From positions 160,375 to 209,953 of the forward strand of contig SUUL01000001.1 of assembly GCA_015062545.1 (NCBI GenBank): 49,579 nt of DNA, in the 5' to 3' direction. A program made the position numbers and the translations under genes. The notes below the pieces were generated by a model. That model did not search any database. It was not told the origin of the DNA and worked only from the letters and a program-made list of their open reading frames with translations. Below, piece after piece: positions 25,720 to 33,429 of the stretch. The DNA is from Alphaproteobacteria bacterium (lineage in GTDB: Bacteria > Pseudomonadota > Alphaproteobacteria > Rs-D84). Position 1 is the stretch's first letter; each line of letters begins with the position of its first letter.

Positions 25720-26887
25720 TCGTATAAATTTTACAGAACGGGCGTTGGAAAGTTTGGCCGTTCCCACATCGGGTCAGGCGGTGTATTATGATACAGGCAG
25801 TCATGACGGTCTATGTGTTATAGTGACCTATGGCGGGGCAAAGACTTATTATGCATATATGAAATTCCAAGGCACACCAAAGCGGATTAAAATAGGTCGT
25901 GTGGGGCTGACTAAATTACATGATGCACGGCGTCAGGCACATACATTGAAAGAAATGGCAGATAATGGACAAGACCCGACTTTGCAACGGCGTGAAAATT
26001 TGAACGATATAACCTTTCGTCAGTTTTATGAAAATATATATAAACCCGAATATTCGCTGATTTATAAAAAGCGGCATTCGGTGGAAAATGATGACAGTAT
26101 ATTTAAACATCGGCTTAGTCAATTTCATAATCGCAAGTTGTTAAGCATTAAAATAGATGAAATTGAACGTCTGCATGTGGAAACTTGTAAAACACACAGT
26201 CCGTATACGGCCAATCGGGTTTTGTCGCTGATTAAGCATATGTATGTTATTGCGGTGAAAAAAGGGTTAATGGGGTTGCGTGAGAACCCTGCTATGGGTA
26301 TACGTAAATTTGCAGAACAAAGTAGAGATAGGTTTTTAAGTGCAGATGAGTTAAATAGATTTTTTAAAGTATTGATGGATTGTAAAAACGATGTGTTTAA
26401 GAACTATGTGATGATATCGCTATTCACGGGGATGCGGCGTAATAATGTTTTGACTATGCGCTGGGAACATGTTGATTTTGTATCTGACTTAATATATTTG
26501 CCGGAAACGAAAAACGGTCAATCTCAGTATGTGCCAATTGTAAACCAACTGCGAAATTTATTGTTAAAAATCAACTGCGGCAAGAAAAGCGGATGGGTAT
26601 TGCCAAGTAAAAAAAGTGCTAGCGGGCATTTGGAAGACCCAAAACGTCCGTGGCAATCTTTGTTAAAGGCGGCAAATATCACAGATATGCGGATTCACGA
26701 TTTGCGTCGCACGATAGCTTCATGGCAAGCAATGATAGGTAATTCTGAAGTGATTATAGGTAAGTCGTTAGGGCACAAATCGTTAAGCTCGACAATGGTG
26801 TACGCTCGTTTAAATGTTGAACCTATTCGTGCTTCTATGCAATCCGCTACAGATAAAATGATGGGGTTTGTTAACCATAATTTGTAA
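25709..26887 (+). CDS. P4-type tyrosine recombinase (element integrase)
   Basis: 392-aa integrase that should excise and insert this element at the tRNA. It has the N-terminal arm-binding domain of P4-like integrases (GLCVIVTYGGAKTYYAYMKF ... IKIGRVGLTKLHDAR), a core-binding domain, and the catalytic domain. Catalytic residues visible are Arg243 (TGMRR), His330 and Arg333 (HDLRR), His356 (GHKSL) and Tyr365 (VYARL). All are present, so the enzyme is probably active. It lies close to attL, the usual position. Confidence 0.95.
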   Translation: MATNRINFTERALESLAVPTSGQAVYYDTGSHDGLCVIVTYGGAKTYYAYMKFQGTPKRIKIGRVGLTKLHDARRQAHTLKEMADNGQDPTLQRRENLNDITFRQFYENIYKPEYSLIYKKRHSVENDDSIFKHRLSQFHNRKLLSIKIDEIERLHVETCKTHSPYTANRVLSLIKHMYVIAVKKGLMGLRENPAMGIRKFAEQSRDRFLSADELNRFFKVLMDCKNDVFKNYVMISLFTGMRRNNVLTMRWEHVDFVSDLIYLPETKNGQSQYVPIVNQLRNLLLKINCGKKSGWVLPSKKSASGHLEDPKRPWQSLLKAANITDMRIHDLRRTIASWQAMIGNSEVIIGKSLGHKSLSSTMVYARLNVEPIRASMQSATDKMMGFVNHNL

Positions 26888-27140
26888 AAAAACGAATCGA
26901 AAATCGGCTAAAAACAGTCAAAAAAACACACAAAATACACGTTTGTGTTGTTTTGTGTTGTTATATCCGATTCTGTTTTCTGGCTGTATGTGGCGGAAAA
27001 TCCCCTTTGTGAAAAGTAAAGCGAAAAATACAAAAAATTCAGTATTTTCTGTGTTGATAGAAAAAAGAAAAAACAATACATTTAGTATTGTTAGTTAGAA
27101 TTTATATACTATATATAGTATTAAATACGAATTAACAAAA
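26888..27140. other. Intergenic region after the integrase, with palindromes
   Basis: No credible gene. It holds a GTGTTGTTTTGTGTTGTT repeat near 26945, a hairpin AACAATAC (27072-27079) / GTATTGTT (27085-27092), and a perfect 16-base palindrome ATACTATATATAGTAT at 27106-27121 that could be an operator or promoter element for the downstream cassette. Confidence 0.45.
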
Positions 27141-27239
27141 AAGTGCCCACCGAGAAAATTGAGGTTTTTCCCAGTGGGAAAATATGAACATCGGAGATTA
27201 AACCGATTACATATATACGCACTTGTGATTGTATCACAA
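27141..27239 (+). ncRNA. Candidate structured leader RNA upstream of the HNH gene
   Basis: Nested complementarity consistent with a three-way junction: outer stem AAGTGC (27141-27146) / GCACTT (27219-27224); arm 1 CCCAC/GTGGG (27146-27150 / 27074+100 to 27178) continued by GAAAA/TTTTC (27154-27158 / 27166-27170) across a symmetric 3x3 loop; arm 2 ATCGG/CCGAT (27190-27194 / 27203-27207). A separate perfect hairpin TTGTGAT/ATCACAA (27223-27229 / 27233-27239), followed by A residues, overlaps the closing stem and could compete with it. It ends 56 bases before the HNH start. I match it to no known RNA class. Confidence 0.35.
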
Positions 27240-27295
27240 AAAAAAGATAAATGTAACTGGTTTTTTCTCCTTGCTATAAAATAAAGGAGGAAAAT

Positions 27296-27550
27296 ATGGC
27301 AAGTAGATGTTTAAATACAAAAGAATTAGAAGTTCATCATATCCGTATTGATGGTGGTAATGATTTGGATAATGCGATGGTTCTTTGCCACCGTTGTCAT
27401 GTGAATACAGATTCATATGGCGATTCAAATCACAAATCACCACCGGCTTTTTCAGAAACCACAAAAATACTTGCTTTGGCACGTGCGGGGAATCGCTGTG
27501 AATGCACCAAGGGAACTTGTTGTAATACAGGAGGTTTGTTATGGCGGTAA
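27296..27550 (+). CDS. Short HNH-endonuclease-like protein
   Basis: 84-aa protein preceded by a strong AAAGGAGG ribosome site. LEVHHIRIDGGNDLDNAMVLC followed by HRCHV is the HNH core with its paired histidines and CxxC-type zinc ligand. A second metal-like site (RCECTKGTCC) sits near the C-terminus. It is much shorter than full HNH nucleases and lacks the usual N-terminal CxxC, so nuclease activity is uncertain. It overlaps the next small gene by 10 bases. Pairs of this kind occur on mobile elements in other bacteria. Confidence 0.7.
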   Translation: MASRCLNTKELEVHHIRIDGGNDLDNAMVLCHRCHVNTDSYGDSNHKSPPAFSETTKILALARAGNRCECTKGTCCNTGGLLWR

Positions 27551-27714
27551 ATAAACCATATGGTGATAATAGTCGAATTGGGGCTGTTAAAGAACGGTCG
27601 CAATGTTTTAACCCAATGAATGGCTGCTATGTTAAACGTAACAGTGAAACGGGGCGGTTTATGGATGTAAAATCCGATGGAACACCGTTCAAAGGGGTTA
27701 GAAAGGAAAAGTAA
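27541..27714 (+). CDS. Conserved 57-aa protein paired with the HNH gene
   Basis: Short gene with a perfect AGGAGG (27529-27534) seven bases before its ATG, inside the end of the HNH gene. It encodes a 57-aa basic protein starting MAVNKPYGDNSRIGAVKERS, with CFNPMNGCYVKRNSETGRFM and ending in KSDGTPFKGVRKEK. I recall similar small proteins (KRSQ...NPxTGxYVKRD...GKFMDVKSDGxPFKGV) of unknown function in many genomes, often on accessory regions. A hairpin terminator follows directly. Confidence 0.75.
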   Translation: MAVNKPYGDNSRIGAVKERSQCFNPMNGCYVKRNSETGRFMDVKSDGTPFKGVRKEK

Positions 27715-27718
27715 AATA

Positions 27719-27753
27719 ATCCAACTGGTCGTAAGGCCAGTTGGTGTTTCTTT
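27719..27753 (+). terminator. Terminator after the HNH pair
   Basis: CCAACTGG (27721-27728) / CCAGTTGG (27737-27744), an eight-base perfect stem with an eight-base loop, followed by TGTTTCTTT. Confidence 0.8.
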
Positions 27754-27768
27754 GAATGGCGGTGTGTT

Positions 27769-28530
27769 ATGTGGGAAATGAAAACACTGAAAGATTTAGC
27801 GATTATTAAAGCGTTCGTGCCAGAAAAAATTCCAAATTTTGTCGGAACAGAATCAATGTTTGATTTTGTTGTATGGAATCTGTATGACAGAATTGCAAAT
27901 GGGCTGAAGTCGTTTGATTTGTTGTGTGATAACAGACGATTTTATGATGCGTTTCTGGTTGCGGGAAATGTGTTAGAAACGTGTGCTGTGCTTAGTTATA
28001 TCAAGGATAAACAAACCGAAAAAGAACGGTTGGAAAATCTGAATAAATATCTAGCACGTTCAGCGGCAGGACAATTAATTAAAACATTATCTTGGTCGGA
28101 TGATTTGAGTAAGGAAGTGGTTTGGAAAGCTTATGAATCAGGATTAAAGTTATTTGCCCCAGTTGGTGATTCAATAATAAAAAAACAAAAAAGTGACAAA
28201 ACAGACAAGGAAATTCATTGGGATATTTTAGATAAATTGAAATATCGTGATGGTAGTAATGCTGATAAAAAATCGTTGATATATTCTAATTATGTGCGGC
28301 CAGACCCGCAGGGATACGTTAGAGCTTTTTCAAAAACGTTTGATAGGTTAGATAACGGTAATTTTGAGCGAATGTATGATAAATATTGTGATTTTAAACA
28401 CGTTAATATAATGTCAAATGGTGTTGCAGCTGAAACAATGGAAGAAGATATTGTTGATTGGGCGATAGAAATTATGGCGGCTGTGGTTTTATATTTACAG
28501 CGATACGGATTAAAACCGATGGATGATTGA
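27769..28530 (+). CDS. Unknown 253-aa element protein
   Basis: Soluble, mostly helical protein with no signal peptide or membrane helix. I do not recognise its family with confidence; the pattern of helices with RFYDAFLVAGNVLETCAVLSYI and a later YDKYCDFKHVNI recalls DUF5677-like proteins, which carry a similar substrate-free helical bundle. The start could be the ATG at 27769 or 27778; neither has a strong ribosome site. It lies alone between a terminator and the C4-like RNA region, in a typical cargo position. Confidence 0.6.
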   Translation: MWEMKTLKDLAIIKAFVPEKIPNFVGTESMFDFVVWNLYDRIANGLKSFDLLCDNRRFYDAFLVAGNVLETCAVLSYIKDKQTEKERLENLNKYLARSAAGQLIKTLSWSDDLSKEVVWKAYESGLKLFAPVGDSIIKKQKSDKTDKEIHWDILDKLKYRDGSNADKKSLIYSNYVRPDPQGYVRAFSKTFDRLDNGNFERMYDKYCDFKHVNIMSNGVAAETMEEDIVDWAIEIMAAVVLYLQRYGLKPMDD

Positions 28531-28604
28531 TATTTAATTTTTGCAATTATTGGTATTTGTTGTTATCATAGGTAGTGAATCCAATAGGAAGTTGGGTTTG
28601 GGCT

Positions 28605-28776
28605 GTCGTAAGCTCTGATAAAATCCGGTGCGGTTTGCATCGTTTCTGACATGGTGTGGACTGCACCGATGTTTAACCCTGGTCGTATGGTCGGGGAGCT
28701 GGTGGTGTATAAAATACGGGAAACCGAAAGACCAACAGAATCTTTTGATTTTATCAGATTTACGAACTCCCCGACC
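28605..28776 (+). ncRNA. Candidate C4-type antisense RNA and its target sites
   Basis: Two long complementarities are arranged A-B-A'-B'. A is TCTGATAAAATC (28614-28625), A' is GATTTTATCAGA (28747-28758), 12 of 12 paired. B is GGTCGGGGAG (28689-28698), B' is CTCCCCGACC (28767-28776), 10 of 10. Between A and B lie local stems CGGTGC/GCACCG (28626-28631 / 28663-28668) and the GGTGTGGACTGCACC hairpin. In phages P1, P7 and P4 a short RNA carries two such segments and pairs with closely spaced targets downstream to silence the operon. Here A' and B' are eight bases apart and 48 bases before the next gene. Confidence 0.5.
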
Positions 28777-28823
28777 GTCAATATTCCAATTGGCGGTATT
28801 TTGATAAAACAAAGGGGTGTAAA

Positions 28824-29177
28824 ATGAAAATAGGTGATAGGGTTGTATGTAAAAATTGTGGAACAGGGTTTGTATGGGGTAAAAAACGTAAGTTATCTGA
28901 TGGGCAACAAGTAGAATTATTTGTATGTAGTATACTGGAAATATGTATTGTATTTATTGCGATTGGATATAGTACTTATGCTTTTGACATTCCTCGTTCG
29001 TTACCTTTTTTCTTTGATGATATTTCGTGTGTTTTTGGGGTGTTGTGTATATCGCTTTTATGGCCGATTATCAAATTGTGTTATATGAAAAATGGTGTTT
29101 GTTGCCCAAAATGCCAAAGTTATAAATGTGTTCCGAGTAATACGCCCGTTGCAAAGCAGTTAGCAGATAATAAATAA
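28824..29177 (+). CDS. Small membrane protein with two zinc-ribbon-like CxxC pairs
   Basis: 117-aa protein. An N-terminal CKNC (residues 9-12) and a C-terminal CPKC pair enclose two membrane helices (about residues 35-55 and 70-90). If the helices form a hairpin, the two CxxC halves would meet on the cytoplasmic side and could bind one zinc ion. Family unknown. It is first in a three-gene unit directly downstream of the C4-like RNA. AAAGGGGTG is its ribosome site. Confidence 0.6.
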   Translation: MKIGDRVVCKNCGTGFVWGKKRKLSDGQQVELFVCSILEICIVFIAIGYSTYAFDIPRSLPFFFDDISCVFGVLCISLLWPIIKLCYMKNGVCCPKCQSYKCVPSNTPVAKQLADNK

Positions 29178-29187
29178 GGAGATAAAT

Positions 29188-29553
29188 ATGAATTGGAAAG
29201 TGTTGTTTATGTTTGTTTTTTTATTTGGTGGTGCGGGCTTGGTAGTTACTGTGATTGAAAATGATTCTTTTTCAGAATTTTTTAAAGTATTTAGTTATGT
29301 AAATAAGGAAGAAAAAGCAATTCGTGTGCTAAAAAAAATTTGTTTGAGCGAGGGTAGTGGAAGTAGGTTTTGTGATTGTATGGAAGCAGAATTGCTAGAT
29401 ATTGGATTACATGAAAGTGATATAGATGCAATATTGGATGGGTATTTGCCATCACATCCTCGGTTTAATATGAGTATAATGGGTGCAAGGTTGCGTTGTA
29501 TGTGTAATGTTTATCCAGAAAAAGTAAAAATGTACGGTTTGTCATGTGATTAA
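29188..29553 (+). CDS. Membrane-anchored or secreted cysteine-rich small protein
   Basis: 121-aa protein with an N-terminal hydrophobic segment (WKVLFMFVFLFGGAGLVVTVI) that acts as an anchor or uncleaved signal. The rest should lie in the periplasm and has six cysteines (ICLS, FCDCME, RCMC, SCD), likely forming disulfides. AAGGAG precedes its ATG. Ten bases separate it from the previous gene and about 20 from the lipoprotein gene. Family unknown. Confidence 0.6.
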   Translation: MNWKVLFMFVFLFGGAGLVVTVIENDSFSEFFKVFSYVNKEEKAIRVLKKICLSEGSGSRFCDCMEAELLDIGLHESDIDAILDGYLPSHPRFNMSIMGARLRCMCNVYPEKVKMYGLSCD

Positions 29554-29574
29554 GAAATAAAAGAGGTGTTAAAA

Positions 29575-30405
29575 ATGGGAAAGATGTTGATTGTATTAAC
29601 CTTGTGTGTTTTAACGGGGTGTGTTTCTCTGTCAAAAACAGAAGTAGAACAGATGGAAATCAATAAAGACCCGATAGAAGCGGTAAATTTGTTTCATAGA
29701 TATAATTCAACACTAGAAGGGGATATGGAAGATAATTGTGTTTCTGCTATACTATCCTCAATTGGTACTTTAGGATTGGCACTTCCTGCTGTGCCTTATT
29801 ATTGTTTTTCTTATGATGTTGAAAAATTATCTGTTCCAGGAACTAGGTTTGATTGTGTTAATGGTAGTGATTCAGATGAATGTATTGTGTATCGTAGGAC
29901 GATGAAGGAATCCAAGATAAATTATTTTGATTATAAAAGATTTTTGCCGGAAGACACAGCTATAAAGACAGAGACTGATTTTTTAGCCATGGTTAATTAT
30001 TATGAATTAAGATATTTGTGTGACAAATTAGCAGAAAAAACAACAGAAGAAAAACAACAATGTAAGGATTTGATTGAAAATAATACGCGTATGATGGCGA
30101 CTAAAAAGCCAAAGTGTAAAGATTTGTATGTTACTGATGTTAGCAAGGATTATGAGGAACTGTTACAAAGAGTTGCTTCTGGGTATAATTGGATGATAGA
30201 CCATGACCCTTATGGGTATGTTGATGTATTGATAGAATCCGGTTATACTAATAAATCTATATTACAAAGTGCATATCAACCTGTATTATCAAAACGGGAA
30301 GCTTTAGAAGAGTCTTTGCAGCGTTTACGGGTTTTTGCAGATGAAAAATTTTGTGATATTGGTGATTGGAAGTCTGATTTAAGAAAAGTTGGTGCGTATT
30401 TATAA
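29575..30405 (+). CDS. Putative lipoprotein, element cargo
   Basis: 276-aa protein from the ATG at 29575 (MGKMLIVLTLCVLTGC), preceded by GAGGTG; a GTG lies three codons upstream. LTGC is a good lipobox, so the mature protein would begin at the cysteine and be lipid-anchored. The body is charged, cysteine-containing and helical, with no recognised family. Third gene of the membrane/lipoprotein cassette. A role at the envelope, such as superinfection exclusion, is a guess from location only. Confidence 0.65.
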   Translation: MGKMLIVLTLCVLTGCVSLSKTEVEQMEINKDPIEAVNLFHRYNSTLEGDMEDNCVSAILSSIGTLGLALPAVPYYCFSYDVEKLSVPGTRFDCVNGSDSDECIVYRRTMKESKINYFDYKRFLPEDTAIKTETDFLAMVNYYELRYLCDKLAEKTTEEKQQCKDLIENNTRMMATKKPKCKDLYVTDVSKDYEELLQRVASGYNWMIDHDPYGYVDVLIESGYTNKSILQSAYQPVLSKREALEESLQRLRVFADEKFCDIGDWKSDLRKVGAYL

Positions 30406-30429
30406 AAAATCCCCAAATGGGGATTTTTA
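30404..30429. terminator. Bidirectional terminator between lipoprotein gene and second recombinase
   Basis: Ten-base stem AAAAATCCCC (30405-30414) / GGGGATTTTT (30419-30428) with loop AAAT, giving T runs on both strands for the two convergent genes. Confidence 0.9.
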
Positions 30430-31956
30430 TGTTTGGTTTAGTTCTTGTTCTATTTTGTTTAGTTCAAGACCGATTTGTGATGTTGGTATTTTACCGTAGT
30501 ATTCGGCTGTGGTATAAACATCTGAATGTCCCAATGATTGACTGACGGATGTAAAAGCGGCTTGGGAATGCATTGCGGCCCATCGTGCAATAGTGTGGCG
30601 GAAAGAGTGTGGGTTTATATATCTTAATCCAGCGTTGGTAAAAGATTCTTTGAATATGTTTCTGATTGTTTTGTTGTTGTTTATGCCTGTTTTGGTTAGC
30701 TTGCTGACACCGGTATTTAATGCGATATATTTACTTTCTGTGGTCGGAAATAAAGGGTCTTTGTTTTTATATCCCATAGAAATCAATTTGTTTCGCCAAT
30801 TTATTACATTTTCTACCCATTCTTTATCAAACGGCATAAAGTATGCAATACGATGTTTGGCGAATTTTACATCCATCATTTTTGGGTTTATGTCTATAAA
30901 CCAGCGGCCAGAAACAGGGTCTTGTTTCAAATTCTGAATTTTTACAGTGCGGATTTCAGAGTTTCTTAAGCCACATAATGCCATCAAGGATACGATTGCT
31001 AAATTGCGTTGTTCTTTATCTGTGGTTCGTGGCATTTTGTTGATGGCGGTACGTATTTCTTCCAGTGTATAGCTTTCTTGATAGGCTTTTGAGCGTGCTG
31101 TTTTGCGCTGGTTGTTTGTAAGGTTACAAAAAGCTATAATTGCAGTGTTTGATGCGTTTTTGTATTTTGGTTGGGTTTGTAGCCATTTAAAGAATTCTCG
31201 TAAAGTGCTGGTACAACCTTCACAGAAAGAAACGCTATGTGTGCTTGTTGTGTGGTTTATATATTCACAAACAGTTTTTTGTTTTGGTTTATGCAGGTCT
31301 GTAAAGTTGCAATATTTTTCATATTGTCTTAGAAGTTGCATGTGGGTGACAGATGTTTTGTGGTCAAATCCTTTGTGATTGGTTAGATATATTCTGAATT
31401 TGTATTTCAGATATTCGTTTAACGGATTTGTTTTAAGAAAATCTGGTGAAATTCTATTGTTATTTTGCGATGTTGCATTTTGTGGTACAATGTTAGTGTT
31501 ATCGCTAGGGGTTTCAGAAACACATAATCTTGGTATGCCGTTCACGTTGAATATGCGATAAAGTGTGTCAAGTGTAGATATACTATAGTTTCTTAATATT
31601 GTTTTTTGACAGTGTGGGCATGTTGCGTGTGCGATAATTACGTTGCCTTGTTGTTCTGTTGTAATGTTGTTGTCTTGTGGTGTTACAGGTTGGTTACATT
31701 TCAAGCAAAGGAACTCGTTTGTTTTTAATTTTCGTGGTTGTTTGAGTTTTGCTTTTTTATTTTGTAAAAACACAATTAGTGCTGCGCCATTGATAAGTAT
31801 GGGTTTGCCATAATAACAGATAGGTAGTCCTTCTTTTATCCATGAGCGAACGGTTTGTTCGTGTAGTTTTTGTGGTTTTAATAATGTGCATATTTCGCTG
31901 ATAGTGTAACTTGTTACAGGTGAAATTGGACGTGTGTCATATTTTTGTTTACTCAT
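30427..31956 (-). CDS. Atypical tyrosine recombinase with N-terminal HTH and zinc-ribbon region
   Basis: 509-aa protein. The C-terminal half is a tyrosine recombinase: Arg331 in LCGLRNSEIR, His450 and Arg453 in HSFRHTIARW, then LGHSDVYTTAEYYGK with the nucleophilic tyrosine. A SAM-like core-binding domain precedes it (about residues 180-280). The N-terminal ~150 residues are unusual: an excisionase-like helix-turn-helix (YTISEICTLLKP...TVRSWIKEG) followed by two CxxC pairs (CLKC, CPHC) suggesting a zinc ribbon. It starts inside the end of the AlpA-like gene, so the two are translationally coupled. Confidence 0.85.
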   Translation of the reverse strand: MSKQKYDTRPISPVTSYTISEICTLLKPQKLHEQTVRSWIKEGLPICYYGKPILINGAALIVFLQNKKAKLKQPRKLKTNEFLCLKCNQPVTPQDNNITTEQQGNVIIAHATCPHCQKTILRNYSISTLDTLYRIFNVNGIPRLCVSETPSDNTNIVPQNATSQNNNRISPDFLKTNPLNEYLKYKFRIYLTNHKGFDHKTSVTHMQLLRQYEKYCNFTDLHKPKQKTVCEYINHTTSTHSVSFCEGCTSTLREFFKWLQTQPKYKNASNTAIIAFCNLTNNQRKTARSKAYQESYTLEEIRTAINKMPRTTDKEQRNLAIVSLMALCGLRNSEIRTVKIQNLKQDPVSGRWFIDINPKMMDVKFAKHRIAYFMPFDKEWVENVINWRNKLISMGYKNKDPLFPTTESKYIALNTGVSKLTKTGINNNKTIRNIFKESFTNAGLRYINPHSFRHTIARWAAMHSQAAFTSVSQSLGHSDVYTTAEYYGKIPTSQIGLELNKIEQELNQT

Positions 31957-32167
31957 TTTGGCCTCCTGTGGCGATTGTGTTTTTCTTGTTAGCTTTAATC
32001 CAAGCGTCTAAATCTTCTTTTTGATATTTGATGCGGTTACCCCAGCGCAAATATGGGATTGTGTCTTTACCATAATGTCGCCAGGTGTTTAATGTGCCAA
32101 CAGTTGTACCAAGATATTCGGCGGCTTCTTTTTGTGAAAGAAGCACAGGTGTGTTGAATGAATACAT
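31949..32167 (-). CDS. AlpA/excisionase-like helix-turn-helix protein
   Basis: 72-aa DNA-binding protein of the HTH_17 type. LLSQKEAAEYLGTTVGTLNTWRHYG is the helix-turn-helix and IPYLRWGNRIKYQKEDLDAWI the wing-like end. Such proteins act as excisionases or as activators of integrase genes on P4-like islands. A strong AAGGAG site precedes the ATG. It overlaps the recombinase gene by eight bases and probably helps control it. Confidence 0.85.
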   Translation of the reverse strand: MYSFNTPVLLSQKEAAEYLGTTVGTLNTWRHYGKDTIPYLRWGNRIKYQKEDLDAWIKANKKNTIATGGQNE

Positions 32168-32297
32168 ATTTTTCTCCTTGTTAATTTAGTTGTGATAAAC
32201 GTGCATCGTGCATGTTTGTTGAGAAAAATATGTGATGAATTAATGAGAAAGTCGAATGTATTAATTGTATAAATTTGTATAAATTATTATACTAATT

Positions 32298-32951
32298 TTA
32301 GTGTGTTGATTTTAGGCTGTTTATGTATTTTCTTGTGCCTTCGTATGAGATGTTTATTCCTAGGGTGTTTTTTATGTAATCTTGTGCATCTATGTACAAT
32401 TCTTTATCTACTGTGTAGTTATGAGAGTTTATAAATTCTTTTAATTTGTCTTGGGCTTCTAATGATAGAATAGATTTCCTTCCACGTTTGGAGACAGTAT
32501 CAAACAATGATTGTAAATCTTTTAATTGAATTTGTATATCTGTGTATTCGTGAATTTCATTGTTTAAGGCAAGTATTTTATTGTGCTGTAAGTCTAGGCT
32601 ATGAGTAACGGGAATTGTTGTATGAGATTGTGATTCTTGTCGTAGTTTTTTTATGTTGTTATCGTATTCTTGTTTTGCGTGTTTGTCGCAGGGGATGAAG
32701 GCAGAATTTGTATCTAGGTAGAATAGTTCTGTAAAATATGGTTTGCCAGTGGCGGTAATTTGTTTTTCTTGTAGTAACTTTAGTAATGTGTTTGCTGCAT
32801 TTGTGATTTCTGTATGGTATTCAGAAGAGTTGCGTGTTTGATAACGTTTTTCCTTGTAGGCGTTTATGGTTGAAAGGGGTAGCCACTTAAAAGCGATATA
32901 TTCGCAAGCTTGAATTAGGTTGCATGTATCAAGATGTTTTGTGTTTTTCAT
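32298..32951 (-). CDS. Unknown 217-aa element protein
   Basis: Soluble, very charged protein without signal or membrane segments. A central coiled-coil-prone region (LQHNKILALNNEIHEYTDIQIQLKDLQSLFDTV) precedes a C-terminal KRGRKSILSLEAQDKLKEFIN segment that resembles a DNA-binding helix-turn-helix. GAGGT lies before the ATG. About 130 bases without a gene separate it from the AlpA-like gene. Family not recognised; a regulatory or replication-control role is possible. Confidence 0.55.
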   Translation of the reverse strand: MKNTKHLDTCNLIQACEYIAFKWLPLSTINAYKEKRYQTRNSSEYHTEITNAANTLLKLLQEKQITATGKPYFTELFYLDTNSAFIPCDKHAKQEYDNNIKKLRQESQSHTTIPVTHSLDLQHNKILALNNEIHEYTDIQIQLKDLQSLFDTVSKRGRKSILSLEAQDKLKEFINSHNYTVDKELYIDAQDYIKNTLGINISYEGTRKYINSLKSTH

Positions 32952-33206
32952 AGCTTATACCTCGCTACCCCCCCGTCCCCTGTGTGTATTTGAAGTTGGG
33001 TTAGGTATTGTTAGAAAAATAAGAATTCTTTTGATTATGCTTGAATTCTAGTATGTTCAAATCAGATGTCAATTCTTAATAATGTATGATTTTGTTTATC
33101 TTTAATAGTTGTTCTTGGTAGCAAATAGGTAGCAAAAGGGTGAAAGTAGGACTGTTTTTATGGTGTGAAAAAGTATTAAAAAAGCCCAGAAAACTGGGCG
33201 GAATCT
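32952..33206. other. Right end of the element: arm site and tRNA terminator
   Basis: Non-coding. It contains a C7 run near 32967, the 19-base arm repeat TAGCAAATAGGTAGCAAAA at 33119-33137, and a hairpin GCCCAG/CTGGGC near 33183-33199 with a T run on the minus strand. The hairpin serves as a new terminator for the initiator tRNA, replacing the original one left at the other end (24363-24387). Confidence 0.65.
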
Positions 33207-33283
<77 letters not shown>

Positions 33284-33429
33284 ATAAAGCGTATGTATTA
33301 TATATTAAATATATTATTAGTCAAACAAAAAATGTTTTGTGGTGTTTTTTGAAAGTTTTCCTGTGTTGTCTTGAATTATGTTTTTTTTATTGCTAAGATA
33401 ATCTGGATTATTAAACGTAAGAGGCTGAT

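Noticed and set aside
26868-27098. 76-aa frame after the integrase
   Set aside because: Starts inside the integrase end, has no ribosome site, and its low-complexity Lys/Asn-rich product reflects AT-rich intergenic DNA.
28534-28812. Minus-strand reading frames, including a 71-aa one starting at TTG 28781
   Set aside because: The 71-aa frame looks protein-like at first sight, but it lies exactly antisense to the long complementary segments, has a TTG start and no ribosome site. RNA pairing explains the region better.
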